Position numbers and translations under genes: made by a program
The notes under the pieces: generated by a model
Seen by the model: the letters and a program-made list of their open reading frames with translations, nothing else
Told to the model about the DNA's origin: nothing
Database searches by the model: none
In this document: positions 1 through 6,724 of the stretch, piece by piece
How positions within the stretch are numbered: position 1 is the stretch's first letter
Layout: each line of letters begins with the position of its first letter
From: Hippea sp.
Lineage (GTDB): Bacteria; Campylobacterota_A; Desulfurellia; Desulfurellales; Hippeaceae
DNA: 6,724 nt
Direction: 5' to 3'
Assembly (NCBI GenBank): GCA_015486705.1
Contig: WFRG01000097.1
Coordinates: 1 to 6,724 of the forward strand

Positions 1-2
1 CA

Positions 3-296
3 ATAACTATTTCACTAAACAAAGATCTTTCTAAGAACGAACCAATTGATGAAAAGTTTGAAAAAAGAGGGACTGAATTATCAAGAAACGAAGATAAAAC
101 AAATAAGTCACCAAAGCAAAATGGATTTTTATTTGATTTTACTAAAGATTCAAAAAATAGTAATACTAAGATAATTAGTTTTAAAACCACAAAAAATGCA
201 AGTATAAAAAAGCAAGCAAAAGGAATTTCCGGAGCGAAACATCTTTTTGATTTTACAAAGGAAGAATTTGAAAATATTGAAGATAAGAAGAGTTAA
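3..296 (+). CDS. C-terminal fragment of an unrecognised polar protein with two LFDFTK repeats
   Basis: The reading frame is open from the window edge to a TAA at 294-296, giving the last 97 residues; the start lies outside the window. The other two plus frames stop almost at once. The product is very hydrophilic, rich in Lys, Asn, Ser and Glu, with no cysteine, membrane segment or recognisable catalytic motif, so this is probably a disordered cytoplasmic tail. The hexapeptide LFDFTK occurs at visible residues 43-48 and 81-86 (bases 129-146 and 243-260), each followed by acidic and basic residues (DSK, EEF). Such spaced aromatic-acidic repeats in a polar tail resemble short linear binding motifs, but that is inference. 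The gene converges on the minus-strand operon and is separated from it by a transposase remnant. I do not recognise the family. That it is a real gene rests on the open frame and the in-frame repeat. Confidence 0.68.
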   Translation: MTISLNKDLSKNEPIDEKFEKRGTELSRNEDKTNKSPKQNGFLFDFTKDSKNSNTKIISFKTTKNASIKKQAKGISGAKHLFDFTKEEFENIEDKKS

Positions 297-348
297 AAAT
301 ACAGAAGTAAGAGGCTAGAAGTTTAAGGCTTTGTATTTGAGTGGCCCA

Positions 349-367
349 TTCCCACAGACTGTGTGAA
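349..367. repeat. Imperfect 19-bp palindrome near the presumed IS end
   Basis: TTCCCACAG, then A, then CTGTGTGAA: eight of nine arm positions pair around a single central base. It sits about 70 bases beyond the transposase-remnant stop, within the expected IS terminal segment. It could be part of a transposase-binding end or simply a small hairpin. No T-run follows on either strand, so it is not a convincing terminator. Confidence 0.4.
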
Positions 368-373
368 TCCTCC

Positions 374-386
374 TAACTGACAGTTA
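374..386. repeat. Perfect 13-bp palindrome TAACTGACAGTTA
   Basis: TAACTG and CAGTTA are exact reverse complements around one central A. The repeat lies seven bases from the 349-367 palindrome and about 50 bases past the transposase-remnant stop. The pairing of two palindromes here suggests the subterminal region of the IS element, though a chance origin for a 6+1+6 repeat in AT-rich DNA is possible. Confidence 0.4.
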
Positions 387-433
387 ATACCGGACAAATA
401 TGATGAATTATTTGGCATTGAATATTAAAACCC

Positions 434-685
434 TCATCCCGCGCTTCTTCCTCCAATTATACCACAAAACCTTATATAAGCTTTACTCAGTAGCTCCAAT
501 ATCAGTCTATGCTTATCTTCTAACCCAACAATTTGCTCCTGTCCATCTAAAATAAGCAGATGTATGGCAAAGAAGTTCTCAAACACCCATCTTGCAGTGG
601 GGTTCTGAACGGGTTTCCTAAGCTGATTGGGAAAGGTTTTGTTTTTATTCTTAAGTTCACTTACTATACTCCCAAATGAATAAAA
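434..685 (-). pseudogene. IS1634-type (IS4 superfamily) transposase, C-terminal remnant
   Basis: Read on the minus strand, this frame encodes 83 residues ending in TGA at 436-434. It has the characteristic C-terminal block of IS1634-type transposases: a basic stretch, then TFPNQLRKPVQNPTARWVF, then a hydrophobic helix (FFAIHLLILDG) and a final helix in the position where these proteins end with a hydrophobic Tyr-rich tail. The preceding YSFG segment also fits the family, which commonly has a YSLG/YNLA-like stretch there. The DDE catalytic core, several hundred residues upstream, is absent: the frame runs directly into the TAA of the neighbouring gene. There is no start codon context, and the fragment cannot encode a working enzyme. 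The element was therefore cut by deletion or recombination exactly at the edge of the neighbouring operon. Family assignment is from recalled consensus, not a search. Confidence 0.84.
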
Positions 686-2641
686 TTATCTAACCTTAAA
701 CGCAATTGTATCTACCTCTTTACCATTTAAAGTGATTCTTACCCTGTAAACGCCGGCTGGCCAGTCTCTGTCACTTTCAATTCTAAAGTTTACGTATTTA
801 TCTTTTGGTGATGTTCTATTTACAAACACAGTTTTTTGGCCTATTGGATAGTCTTTGTTTGGCATAACATAAAACCACTCTGCCTTTATTCTACTGCCCT
901 TTGGCAGCATATAGACCGAGCATGTTAAGTTTACGTAGTGCTTTTTGGCATTTAGATATTCTGGATATCTCAATGATATATAATCCTGTTTATTCTGATA
1001 AACAGCGCATTTATCAATGCTATAGTGTGCCGTTTGGTTATTCCGAGCATTTTTGCAGTTAGCATAGGCATTTCTTGCAGCGTCATATTCTTTTTTTGCA
1101 TTTACTGCCTCTGGTGTGTTTCCCTTGCCCTTACTTATCAAGTTCACAAGCTTATTGTAAGCAGTTACATACCTTCTGTAGGCATCTTTGCAATTCAATT
1201 TATTGAGGTTGTTAGATTCTTTGATTGTTTGGTTGTGTTTGGTTGTGTGTGCATGGTATGTGTTTGTTTGTGGTCTTTTTGGAGAAATTATAAACCTTCT
1301 TCCTGCGCAGGTTATATACTTAAACCCGTCACAAAAGCTTTGATTGCAGATTTTACCGCTGCCTATCACATAAGTGGGTGATTTTGCGCCAATGTCGTAA
1401 TCCTCTTCAAAGGCTATTGCCTTTGTAAAACCCATTCTTTTGCAGAGCGCATTTGCAGCACCCTGTCCGCAATCCTGAGCCCACTTCCTGCACCAATCCA
1501 GTCTATAGCCGTTTATCGTTGGGTATCTAAATGTTTTTGTGTTATTTGAAGATATACGTTTTATACCTGATATACAGCAATTTCTACTTACTTTGCTGGG
1601 TATAGAGCCTTTTAACCAGCATCTTGCCTGCGGTCCTTGAATTGTATATGGCTTAACATAAGTCCAAGCCATGCATTTAGGATCTCTTTCGCAGGCATTT
1701 TGGCAAAGCCTATAGTCAGGGTAAGGTAGGTTAAAGCTTTTGTAGTCATAACCAGGCCTGTCTATATTAACCTCAACGCCACTGCCGTAATGAATTCTTG
1801 GAACATTTAGATGTGAAACATCGTAGACGCTGTTTGCCCAAGTTCCACCACATATCTTGGATTTGTCGCCGTTACAGTGCATATTGCAATTTGAAGCCCG
1901 ACCGTATTTTCCGTAGCTATTGCCACAGAAACACTGGCTACTGTATTGAACGCCTGCGTATCTATAACCTCTTCTTGCACACTGTCTTATACATAGGCTT
2001 GGTGTCATCCTATCGCTCCCAAAACCAAAAGCAGCAAGATCTCTACCCCTTAATCCGAAAGGGTCTCCCTGATCTCTAAAGCAGCCCAAATATTTGTAGT
2101 TGTTGTAGGTCTTGTATGAATTGTTGTTCTGGTTGTTGCCTAAGAAGTTTTCGCCGCCTTCTGCTGTGTTGTAAATGACTGGCTGTTGTTTTCCTTGATT
2201 TCCATTTGTTTTAGGCATTTGCTCTAATGCGTTTTTTATAATTAAAAGCTTCTTTTTGAGTATGAAGTCAGCAAGGGGCATCACTCTTGCTATTTTCCAT
2301 CTATTGCTTTGCTTTTGCAGCAAGAATACCAGGTCATTATCCTCCGTGAAACTCCTGTTTCTGAATTTGTCCATTATGGTTGCATTTACATGAACCTGCA
2401 CTATCGCCTTATCACCGAATATTTGTCTCTTTTTAACTTCAATGCTATTGACTCTTTGGTTAATCGCAGCGAATACTATTTTGTAAACCTTAAGGCGTTC
2501 TGGGCTTGGATTGTAAAGTATCTGTTTTATACCCGATAGGTTTTTGTTCTGGACAAAATTGAAATAATCGCTTATTACATCAGAGTAAGCACTAATTGGT
2601 ATTAGTAGAACCAGTAAAAAAACAACAAACGTTTTTTTCAT
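686..2641 (-). CDS. Exported mosaic protein with WSC, PAN/Apple and further Cys-rich domains
   Basis: Probable cell-surface or periplasmic binding protein of 651 residues. I start it at ATG 2641, not the in-frame TTG at 2662, because AAGGAG lies 7 nt upstream of the ATG and the signal peptide then begins MKK. Order: signal peptide 1-20 (cleavage after AYS); NTF2/SnoaL-like alpha+beta domain about 21-125 (fold inferred); Asn/Gln-rich linker 140-183; WSC domain about 184-275 with its eight cysteines (187, 217, 221, 237, 239, 252, 256, 264); PAN/Apple domain about 284-360 with six (313, 317, 323, 341, 355, 356) and the typical DRPGYDY and CMAWTYV motifs; a third domain about 373-446 with six (384, 391, 400, 432, 437, 445); helical hairpin 484-529 with a cysteine at each end; C-terminal beta-sandwich about 545-651 (WPAGVYRV near the end). 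WSC and PAN are known carbohydrate/protein-binding modules; the ligand is unknown. No catalytic motif is seen. It is the last gene of the operon, 2 nt after its neighbour. Confidence 0.93.
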   Translation of the reverse strand: MKKTFVVFLLVLLIPISAYSDVISDYFNFVQNKNLSGIKQILYNPSPERLKVYKIVFAAINQRVNSIEVKKRQIFGDKAIVQVHVNATIMDKFRNRSFTEDNDLVFLLQKQSNRWKIARVMPLADFILKKKLLIIKNALEQMPKTNGNQGKQQPVIYNTAEGGENFLGNNQNNNSYKTYNNYKYLGCFRDQGDPFGLRGRDLAAFGFGSDRMTPSLCIRQCARRGYRYAGVQYSSQCFCGNSYGKYGRASNCNMHCNGDKSKICGGTWANSVYDVSHLNVPRIHYGSGVEVNIDRPGYDYKSFNLPYPDYRLCQNACERDPKCMAWTYVKPYTIQGPQARCWLKGSIPSKVSRNCCISGIKRISSNNTKTFRYPTINGYRLDWCRKWAQDCGQGAANALCKRMGFTKAIAFEEDYDIGAKSPTYVIGSGKICNQSFCDGFKYITCAGRRFIISPKRPQTNTYHAHTTKHNQTIKESNNLNKLNCKDAYRRYVTAYNKLVNLISKGKGNTPEAVNAKKEYDAARNAYANCKNARNNQTAHYSIDKCAVYQNKQDYISLRYPEYLNAKKHYVNLTCSVYMLPKGSRIKAEWFYVMPNKDYPIGQKTVFVNRTSPKDKYVNFRIESDRDWPAGVYRVRITLNGKEVDTIAFKVR

Positions 2642-2643
2642 TT

Positions 2644-4593
2644 TTATTCTCCTTCCTTCCAAATTTTTACAGAAACATAACGTAGATACCTATCCCTATA
2701 GCCGTCGTTATCTGTCACTATAACAATTATGGGTAAGAAATCTATATCCTGATATGCCCGGGCTATTTTTCCATATTTTGCATACGCTTTGTATATCGTC
2801 GTCAAGTTGGCATAGACAGCTTTCAGCGCTTCCAATTGCATTGTTTGACCAAAGGGTATGTTCTTACCGCTTAAAAGGTTGTTTATAGCGTCACCCAACA
2901 GTGCTCCGCCAACAGCACCATCCGTGATATTTGTTAAGGATGGGTTATCATGAGCTTGTTTTATCAAGTTTATATAGTCTTTTGTGCCAAATTGGATTAC
3001 ATATGAATCAACAAGTGACTTAAACTCATCGCTTGCAGGATATTTTATTGGCAACTTGCCGTTTTGGGCTATTGGTATGAACATACTGCCCAACACTTTT
3101 AGATTTGTTATTAAAAGATCTTTCCATAGTTGCGGTTGGTCATTCAAATCAAAACCGAGTTTTTTGGGGCTGAAGAAGAAATCGAACTCTTTACCGTCGA
3201 ATTGTCTTAGAAGTGTGTTATATCGTGTGCCGCTGCCTTTACTTCTAAAACGTCCCCAACCACGAATCACTATTTTGAAGTGGTTGCTATCAATGTCTTT
3301 GATGAACACACGCGAAGGTTTGCTCTGCCATAGTTGTTCTTCTACACCTCCGGGAAGTATAACCTTAATGATATGTGGTTTTGGGGATAAAAATGCGAGC
3401 TTTATAATTCCAACCTTCTCCTTTCCGCCATTTTCAAGAGAATAAACGTCGTATCTCGAAATTATAGGAAAGAGAGCTTTGTCGTTTGAACGGTTAACAA
3501 GATTCACGTCTAACTTTGGAGATTTAACGCTAAAAACTGCTATACCATTTGAATCTGTTGTGATGTATTTTGAATCGTAAGAGAATTTGGCGTATTTTAC
3601 TATTTTACCGTTGTGCAATAGAGGTAGGTTGTCCGTTGAGATATAGAACCTTTTGTTTTTTACTATGCCTTTATCACTTATAAATCTAACCTTTACCGTT
3701 TGAACCCTGCCATTTGCTGCAAGTGTTTTGGATAAGACTTGGGCTGTAATATGTAAAAGTGGCTTCTTTAAATGAAAATCCTCGTTAAATTTTAATGTTC
3801 TTTCCCCTTTAGGGTTTATGGTTAAATCAAATTCAAAATAACCGTTGGAGTCGCTCTTTTTTGTGAATGTTTTTCCTAAAATTGTAAGTGTGATGGTTGT
3901 AGATGGCAGTTCCTTGCCTTTGTTGTCGTACACAGTGCCCCAAACTATGAGCTGTTTTGTTGTGTCTATGTTTATTTCCCTTTTGTCCCAATTATTTAGA
4001 AATCCCTTTTTGATTGCACTTATTTTGTACATTGCTGTGCGATTTGGATTATTGTTTTGCTTTTGTGGTTGTTTTGATGAGCATAGGCAGTTGAGCTTCT
4101 TAATCTTCTCTGCCATGGGTCTTAACAGGTAATCTTGTGGGTCTACAAGCCTACGATCGGGGTAGCCAGACCATAGCACAACTACGGCGCATTTTTCAGC
4201 TAGCATGTAGTACCTTCTAAAATTGTACTTACGCCTTGCCGTGCAGCCGATGTCTGCATATGTTAGGTTTATTCTCCTTGACCCTAAGGCTTTACAATAT
4301 TTTTCTACTTTAAGGCGGGCGAGATTTGAATTTGGATATACATAGAGGCGTATTGTTAAGTCCCTGTACCCTCCTGGTCCTCCTCTCCAAATTCTTGAGT
4401 ATAAGATCGATCCATCATTCCCTTGTTGTGGGCCAGTGTCGTATCGTGCCTGCTCAATGACATCACCTACTTCTTTAGATGTTGGAAAGATAGATTTAAT
4501 TTGAGATAACGTACACTTTGCATTTGCTATTGTTGGCAAAATAACAATAAAAGTCATTAAGATAGATAAGACTTTAAGATAAGATAGCCTCAT
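2644..4593 (-). CDS. Exported Ig-like repeat protein, second of two tandem paralogs, unknown function
   Basis: A 649-residue exported protein that I cannot assign to a named family. I choose ATG 4593 rather than the in-frame upstream start at 4635 (TTG): AAGGAG lies 5 nt before it, and the upstream start would overlap the previous gene and put 14 polar residues before the signal peptide. Signal peptide 1-25 (cleavage after ANA); C27 is not in a lipobox. Residues 27-171 form an alpha/beta domain with six cysteines (27, 100, 117, 135, 169, 171). A carboxypeptidase-regulatory-like Ig domain follows at about 215-285 ([19 protein letters not shown]), then a second Ig-like/invasin-type unit at about 286-370 ([21 protein letters not shown]). 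The C-terminal module carries LPGG (413-416), PSRVFIKD (426-433), GWGRF (445-449), [11 protein letters not shown] (481-491), a Gly-rich hydrophobic patch (558-570) and VTDNDGY (626-632). All of these recur in the upstream paralog. No enzyme signature is seen; a structural or adhesive role is inference. Confidence 0.93.
   Translation of the reverse strand: MRLSYLKVLSILMTFIVILPTIANAKCTLSQIKSIFPTSKEVGDVIEQARYDTGPQQGNDGSILYSRIWRGGPGGYRDLTIRLYVYPNSNLARLKVEKYCKALGSRRINLTYADIGCTARRKYNFRRYYMLAEKCAVVVLWSGYPDRRLVDPQDYLLRPMAEKIKKLNCLCSSKQPQKQNNNPNRTAMYKISAIKKGFLNNWDKREINIDTTKQLIVWGTVYDNKGKELPSTTITLTILGKTFTKKSDSNGYFEFDLTINPKGERTLKFNEDFHLKKPLLHITAQVLSKTLAANGRVQTVKVRFISDKGIVKNKRFYISTDNLPLLHNGKIVKYAKFSYDSKYITTDSNGIAVFSVKSPKLDVNLVNRSNDKALFPIISRYDVYSLENGGKEKVGIIKLAFLSPKPHIIKVILPGGVEEQLWQSKPSRVFIKDIDSNHFKIVIRGWGRFRSKGSGTRYNTLLRQFDGKEFDFFFSPKKLGFDLNDQPQLWKDLLITNLKVLGSMFIPIAQNGKLPIKYPASDEFKSLVDSYVIQFGTKDYINLIKQAHDNPSLTNITDGAVGGALLGDAINNLLSGKNIPFGQTMQLEALKAVYANLTTIYKAYAKYGKIARAYQDIDFLPIIVIVTDNDGYRDRYLRYVSVKIWKEGE
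2649..2654 (-). promoter_or_regulatory. Ribosome-binding site of the WSC/PAN gene, inside the upstream gene
   Basis: AAGGAG (within GGAAGGAAGGAG) lies 7 nt before ATG 2641. It falls within the last codons of the upstream paralog, whose TAA (2646-2644) is only 2 nt before this ATG. This decides the start over the in-frame TTG at 2662 and points to translational coupling. Confidence 0.85.
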
Positions 4594-4598
4594 ACACT

Positions 4599-4604
4599 CT
4601 CCTT
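4599..4604 (-). promoter_or_regulatory. Ribosome-binding site of the second paralog
   Basis: AAGGAG lies 5 nt before ATG 4593, in the 13-nt gap after the TAG (4609-4607) of the first paralog. Its position selects the ATG that begins a clean signal peptide. The gap is too short to hold a separate promoter, supporting a single transcript. Confidence 0.83.
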
Positions 4605-4606
4605 TT

Positions 4607-6724
4607 CTACTTAACGCCTTCCCAAGCTTTAACAAAGATTGGTTTTGTTATAATCGTTGAATAACCATCCATATCCGTTACCTTGACAAAAATATTTATC
4701 TTATATAAATCCTTATAGCTATTTACAATGTTTTCATACTTTTTGAAAATACCGTAAGTTGTTTTTGCGTTTTCATATATGGCTTTCATTAGCTCCATCT
4801 GTAGGTTATCCTTAAGTGTACTTGAACTCTTTTTTATGAGCGCTACCAAATCATTTGTGAGAAAAGCACCGCCAACGACCATATCTGCTTTTGATATACG
4901 GTCTTTATTTTTACTATTTAAAAAAGCTTGTGCTGAATTTTTATATTCCCTTGCGCCAAAGGCGAGTTTGGTGCCTCCATAAACCCTTTCAAAACTTACC
5001 TTGTCTGTTAAAACAGTAGAAACCCATTTCTTTTTAATCTTTCTCATCGCCTCAAACGATGTGCCTTCGTTTAAGGTTAATAGTGTGCTCATTAATACCC
5101 TTAGGTTTGTGTCGACAAAGGCTTTCCAGACTTGAGGCTGTTTGTTTAAATCCAATCCAAGTTGCCCTGATGCAAAGTAGAACTCAAATTCATTGCCATT
5201 ATATCTGTATTGATGAAAAACGGTTTTATAGATTTTACCACCTCTTGTTTTGAATCTGCCGTAGCCCATAAGTTTTATGTTGAATGTATCGCTATCCAAA
5301 TCTTTTATAAAGATTCTCGATGGTGTATTCTGCCAATGTTCTGCATCCATTCCGCCCGGTAGGAGGATTTTTGCAATCTCAGGAAACGGGCTTTTAAATT
5401 CTATGTTGAATGAGCCGACTGCTCCTGAGTTTTTTATTAGGATTATTTGGGACTCAATGGGAAAATATTTCTTTGCATTTGTTATATCGTTAAGCCTGTT
5501 TTTTATAACCTTCGGAGTAAGAATATCAGCTACAGCCACACCCATTGAATTTGTTCTTATTGTGTTTGTGAGTGTGGGATGCGTTATGTAGTTAACATTT
5601 TTACCATTGTGCGTGAAACTTTTATAAGATAACAGGTAAACCTTATTTTTTAAGGGTTTGCCGGTTGCATCCGTTAATTTAATCACCAGTTTCTGGTATC
5701 TTCCGTCAGCTATAAATTGCTTAGATAAAACTTTTACTACAACGTGCTTAGGCTTTTCTCTCAAATACAAATCAAGGTCTACATATACTGAACGTGACCC
5801 GTTAGGATTTATAAGCAGTAATTTTGCATATTTACCTTGATTATCACTTTTAATTGAGTATTTTTTGCCCCTAAATTTTATTGTTACATCAGCCCCTGAA
5901 ATTGGGTTTGAATCTTCTGAATTTAATATGTTACCCCTCAAAATTGCCTCTTTCACTGACGAAGGGTTTAATCCACTTTTTGAAAAACCGTATTTTAGGT
6001 CATACTCTGAAACGCTTGGCTGGAAACCTTTGGATTCTGCAGATACCACAACTTCATAATCTTCACTATTAACTTCTAGGCCGTTATTTTCACTTTCTCC
6101 GCTCAATTTTTTCAAAATGACATTATAAAGTTTTCTAGCTGCGATCTTTGCAAATTTTTCAAAGTTTTTATGGTTGTCTGATTTTGATACAGAAATCTCG
6201 AAAACGTAACTTCCTACAGTTTTATAGTAAGAAAATTCTTCCTTTTTGGATACAATGCATGGTTTATCTGTTATCTTGCTGCTACAAAAATCTTGATGAA
6301 CGTATAGATAATCTAAATAAAAAAATCCATCTTTGGACACTTTTCTATATTTATAAATTTCCCTTGTTGGAATACCTTTTGTTCTTGTAACTATGGTGTG
6401 GTTTGTAAGTGACCTCAATTTTGCAGTTTGTTGAGAAAGGAATTTTTTAGCATTTTCTTGGTTGCCGCAGTAGTATAGATTTAAAGAGCCAACACTGGCA
6501 GCATAAGCTGATGTATAATGGCTGTTCTTGAGTATTAGAATTAAGCCTTGATTACCCAGGTGGCAGAATTGATTCCCTATCTCGCTGACATCATTACGGT
6601 TGTAAAGCTTAAAAGGTGTGTTGCTCAAATCTTGCTTTGTAATCGTTAATTTTTCCTTGACTTCGTTTAAATTTTCGGCGTGAGATACTGATAGAAATAG
6701 TGTAAAAATTATAAATATTAAAGT
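4607..6724 (-). CDS. Exported Ig-like repeat protein, first of two tandem paralogs, 5' end beyond window
   Basis: The frame stays open to the window edge, giving 705 visible residues; the internal TTG at 6628 is not the start. The first visible residues are a hydrophobic helix ending SVSHA followed by Glu (cleavage after visible residue 16), i.e. a signal peptide lacking only its first few residues. An alpha/beta domain follows (about 17-210; cysteines 54, 86, 147, 156), then a carboxypeptidase-regulatory-like Ig unit (about 258-330; SDNQGKY at 293-299), a second Ig-like unit (about 331-405; ADGRYQKLVIKL, TNSMGVAVADIL), and the C-terminal module shared with the downstream paralog: LPGG (455-458), PSRIFIKD (468-475), GYGRF (487-491), LDLNKQPQVWK (524-534), VVGGAFL (616-622) and VTDMDGY (682-688). 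In a 31-residue block around PSRIFIKD I count 16 identities with the paralog. Insertions, mainly around visible residues 200-255 and 550-600, make it longer. Function unknown; no catalytic motif recognised. Promoter and ribosome-binding site lie outside the window. Confidence 0.92.
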   Translation of the reverse strand, partial: TLIFIIFTLFLSVSHAENLNEVKEKLTITKQDLSNTPFKLYNRNDVSEIGNQFCHLGNQGLILILKNSHYTSAYAASVGSLNLYYCGNQENAKKFLSQQTAKLRSLTNHTIVTRTKGIPTREIYKYRKVSKDGFFYLDYLYVHQDFCSSKITDKPCIVSKKEEFSYYKTVGSYVFEISVSKSDNHKNFEKFAKIAARKLYNVILKKLSGESENNGLEVNSEDYEVVVSAESKGFQPSVSEYDLKYGFSKSGLNPSSVKEAILRGNILNSEDSNPISGADVTIKFRGKKYSIKSDNQGKYAKLLLINPNGSRSVYVDLDLYLREKPKHVVVKVLSKQFIADGRYQKLVIKLTDATGKPLKNKVYLLSYKSFTHNGKNVNYITHPTLTNTIRTNSMGVAVADILTPKVIKNRLNDITNAKKYFPIESQIILIKNSGAVGSFNIEFKSPFPEIAKILLPGGMDAEHWQNTPSRIFIKDLDSDTFNIKLMGYGRFKTRGGKIYKTVFHQYRYNGNEFEFYFASGQLGLDLNKQPQVWKAFVDTNLRVLMSTLLTLNEGTSFEAMRKIKKKWVSTVLTDKVSFERVYGGTKLAFGAREYKNSAQAFLNSKNKDRISKADMVVGGAFLTNDLVALIKKSSSTLKDNLQMELMKAIYENAKTTYGIFKKYENIVNSYKDLYKINIFVKVTDMDGYSTIITKPIFVKAWEGVK

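Larger units (their letters stand above)
297..433. other. Non-coding strip, probable terminal region of a decayed insertion sequence
   Basis: No credible gene is visible. The strip lies between the stop of the plus-strand gene and the stop of the transposase remnant. It contains two short palindromes (349-367 and 374-386), where an IS terminal non-coding segment would be expected. A loose pair AAATACA (297-303) / TGTATTT (332-338) flanks the plus-strand stop, but it has a long loop and no convincing T-tract, so no terminator is called. The exact IS boundary cannot be set because the other end of the element is missing. Confidence 0.5.

Noticed and set aside
297..338. Possible terminator of the plus-strand gene (AAATACA / TGTATTT inverted repeat)
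   Set aside because: Arms of only seven AT-rich base pairs with a loop of about 28 bases and no T-run; not a credible intrinsic terminator.
297..685. CRISPR array or small RNA gene in the non-coding strip
   Set aside because: No regularly spaced direct repeats and no recognisable tRNA or structured RNA; most of the strip is explained by the transposase remnant.
1216..1274. GT-rich direct repeats (TTTGGTTGTG twice) resembling a simple-sequence or phase-variable tract
   Set aside because: On the coding strand this is the Thr/His/Asn-rich linker between the third Cys domain and the helical hairpin; the repeat unit is imperfect, short and in frame, so a phase-variation claim is not supported.
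1025..1381. 118-codon plus-strand open frame opposite the WSC/PAN gene
   Set aside because: It lies wholly antisense to a well-supported multidomain gene, has no ribosome-binding site or family resemblance, and its Cys/Val/Phe-rich content reflects the complementary codons.
2984..3445. 153-codon plus-strand open frame opposite the second paralog
   Set aside because: It is antisense to a conserved region shared by both paralogs, which must be the coding strand; no start signal or recognisable domain.
4513..4521. Lipoprotein lipobox at the N-terminus of the second paralog (ANAKC)
   Set aside because: The residue before Cys is Lys and there is no L-x-[AGS]-C pattern; a standard signal-peptidase I site after ANA fits better.
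4594..4606. Separate promoter for the second paralog in the intergenic gap
   Set aside because: The gap is only 13 nt and is filled by the ribosome-binding site.

Overview
The window is AT-rich DNA from a Gram-negative-type bacterium. Strong AAGGAG ribosome-binding sites, Sec signal peptides with A-x-A-type cleavage sites, cysteine-rich exported proteins, and heavy use of AGA/AGG (Arg) and ATA (Ile) codons all fit. The lineage cannot be fixed from sequence alone; a moderately AT-rich anaerobe or thermophile of the Desulfurella/Hippea or Aquificota kind is only a guess.

Layout, left to right. (1) Bases 3-296, plus strand: the C-terminal 97 codons of an unrecognised, very polar protein carrying the hexapeptide LFDFTK twice. 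(2) Bases 297-433: a non-coding strip with two short near-perfect palindromes, probably the end of an insertion sequence. (3) Bases 434-685, minus strand: the last 83 codons of an IS1634-type (IS4 superfamily) transposase with the rest missing; its reading frame butts directly against the stop codon of the next gene. (4) Bases 686-6724, minus strand: a tight cluster, very probably one operon, of three exported proteins read right to left.

In transcription order the cluster has two tandem paralogs, each with a signal peptide, an N-terminal alpha/beta domain, two Ig-like beta-sandwich repeats and a long conserved C-terminal module of unknown function. The first paralog (4607 to beyond 6724) loses only its extreme N-terminus at the window edge; the second is 2644-4593. 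The third gene (686-2641) encodes a mosaic exported protein: signal peptide, NTF2/SnoaL-like domain, WSC domain, PAN/Apple domain, a third six-cysteine domain, a helical hairpin flanked by cysteines, and a C-terminal beta-sandwich. The spacings are 13 nt and 2 nt, and the ribosome-binding site of the last gene lies inside the coding end of the gene before it.

The likely interpretation is a co-translated set of periplasmic or cell-surface proteins. WSC and PAN domains are known carbohydrate/protein-binding modules, so the last protein looks like an adhesin or glycan-binding component, and the two paralogs may be its structural partners. That joint role is inference. No enzyme active site was recognised in any of the three. 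The paralog family with its conserved PSR[VI]FIKD, G[WY]GRF and VTDxDGY motifs is the best candidate here for something undescribed.
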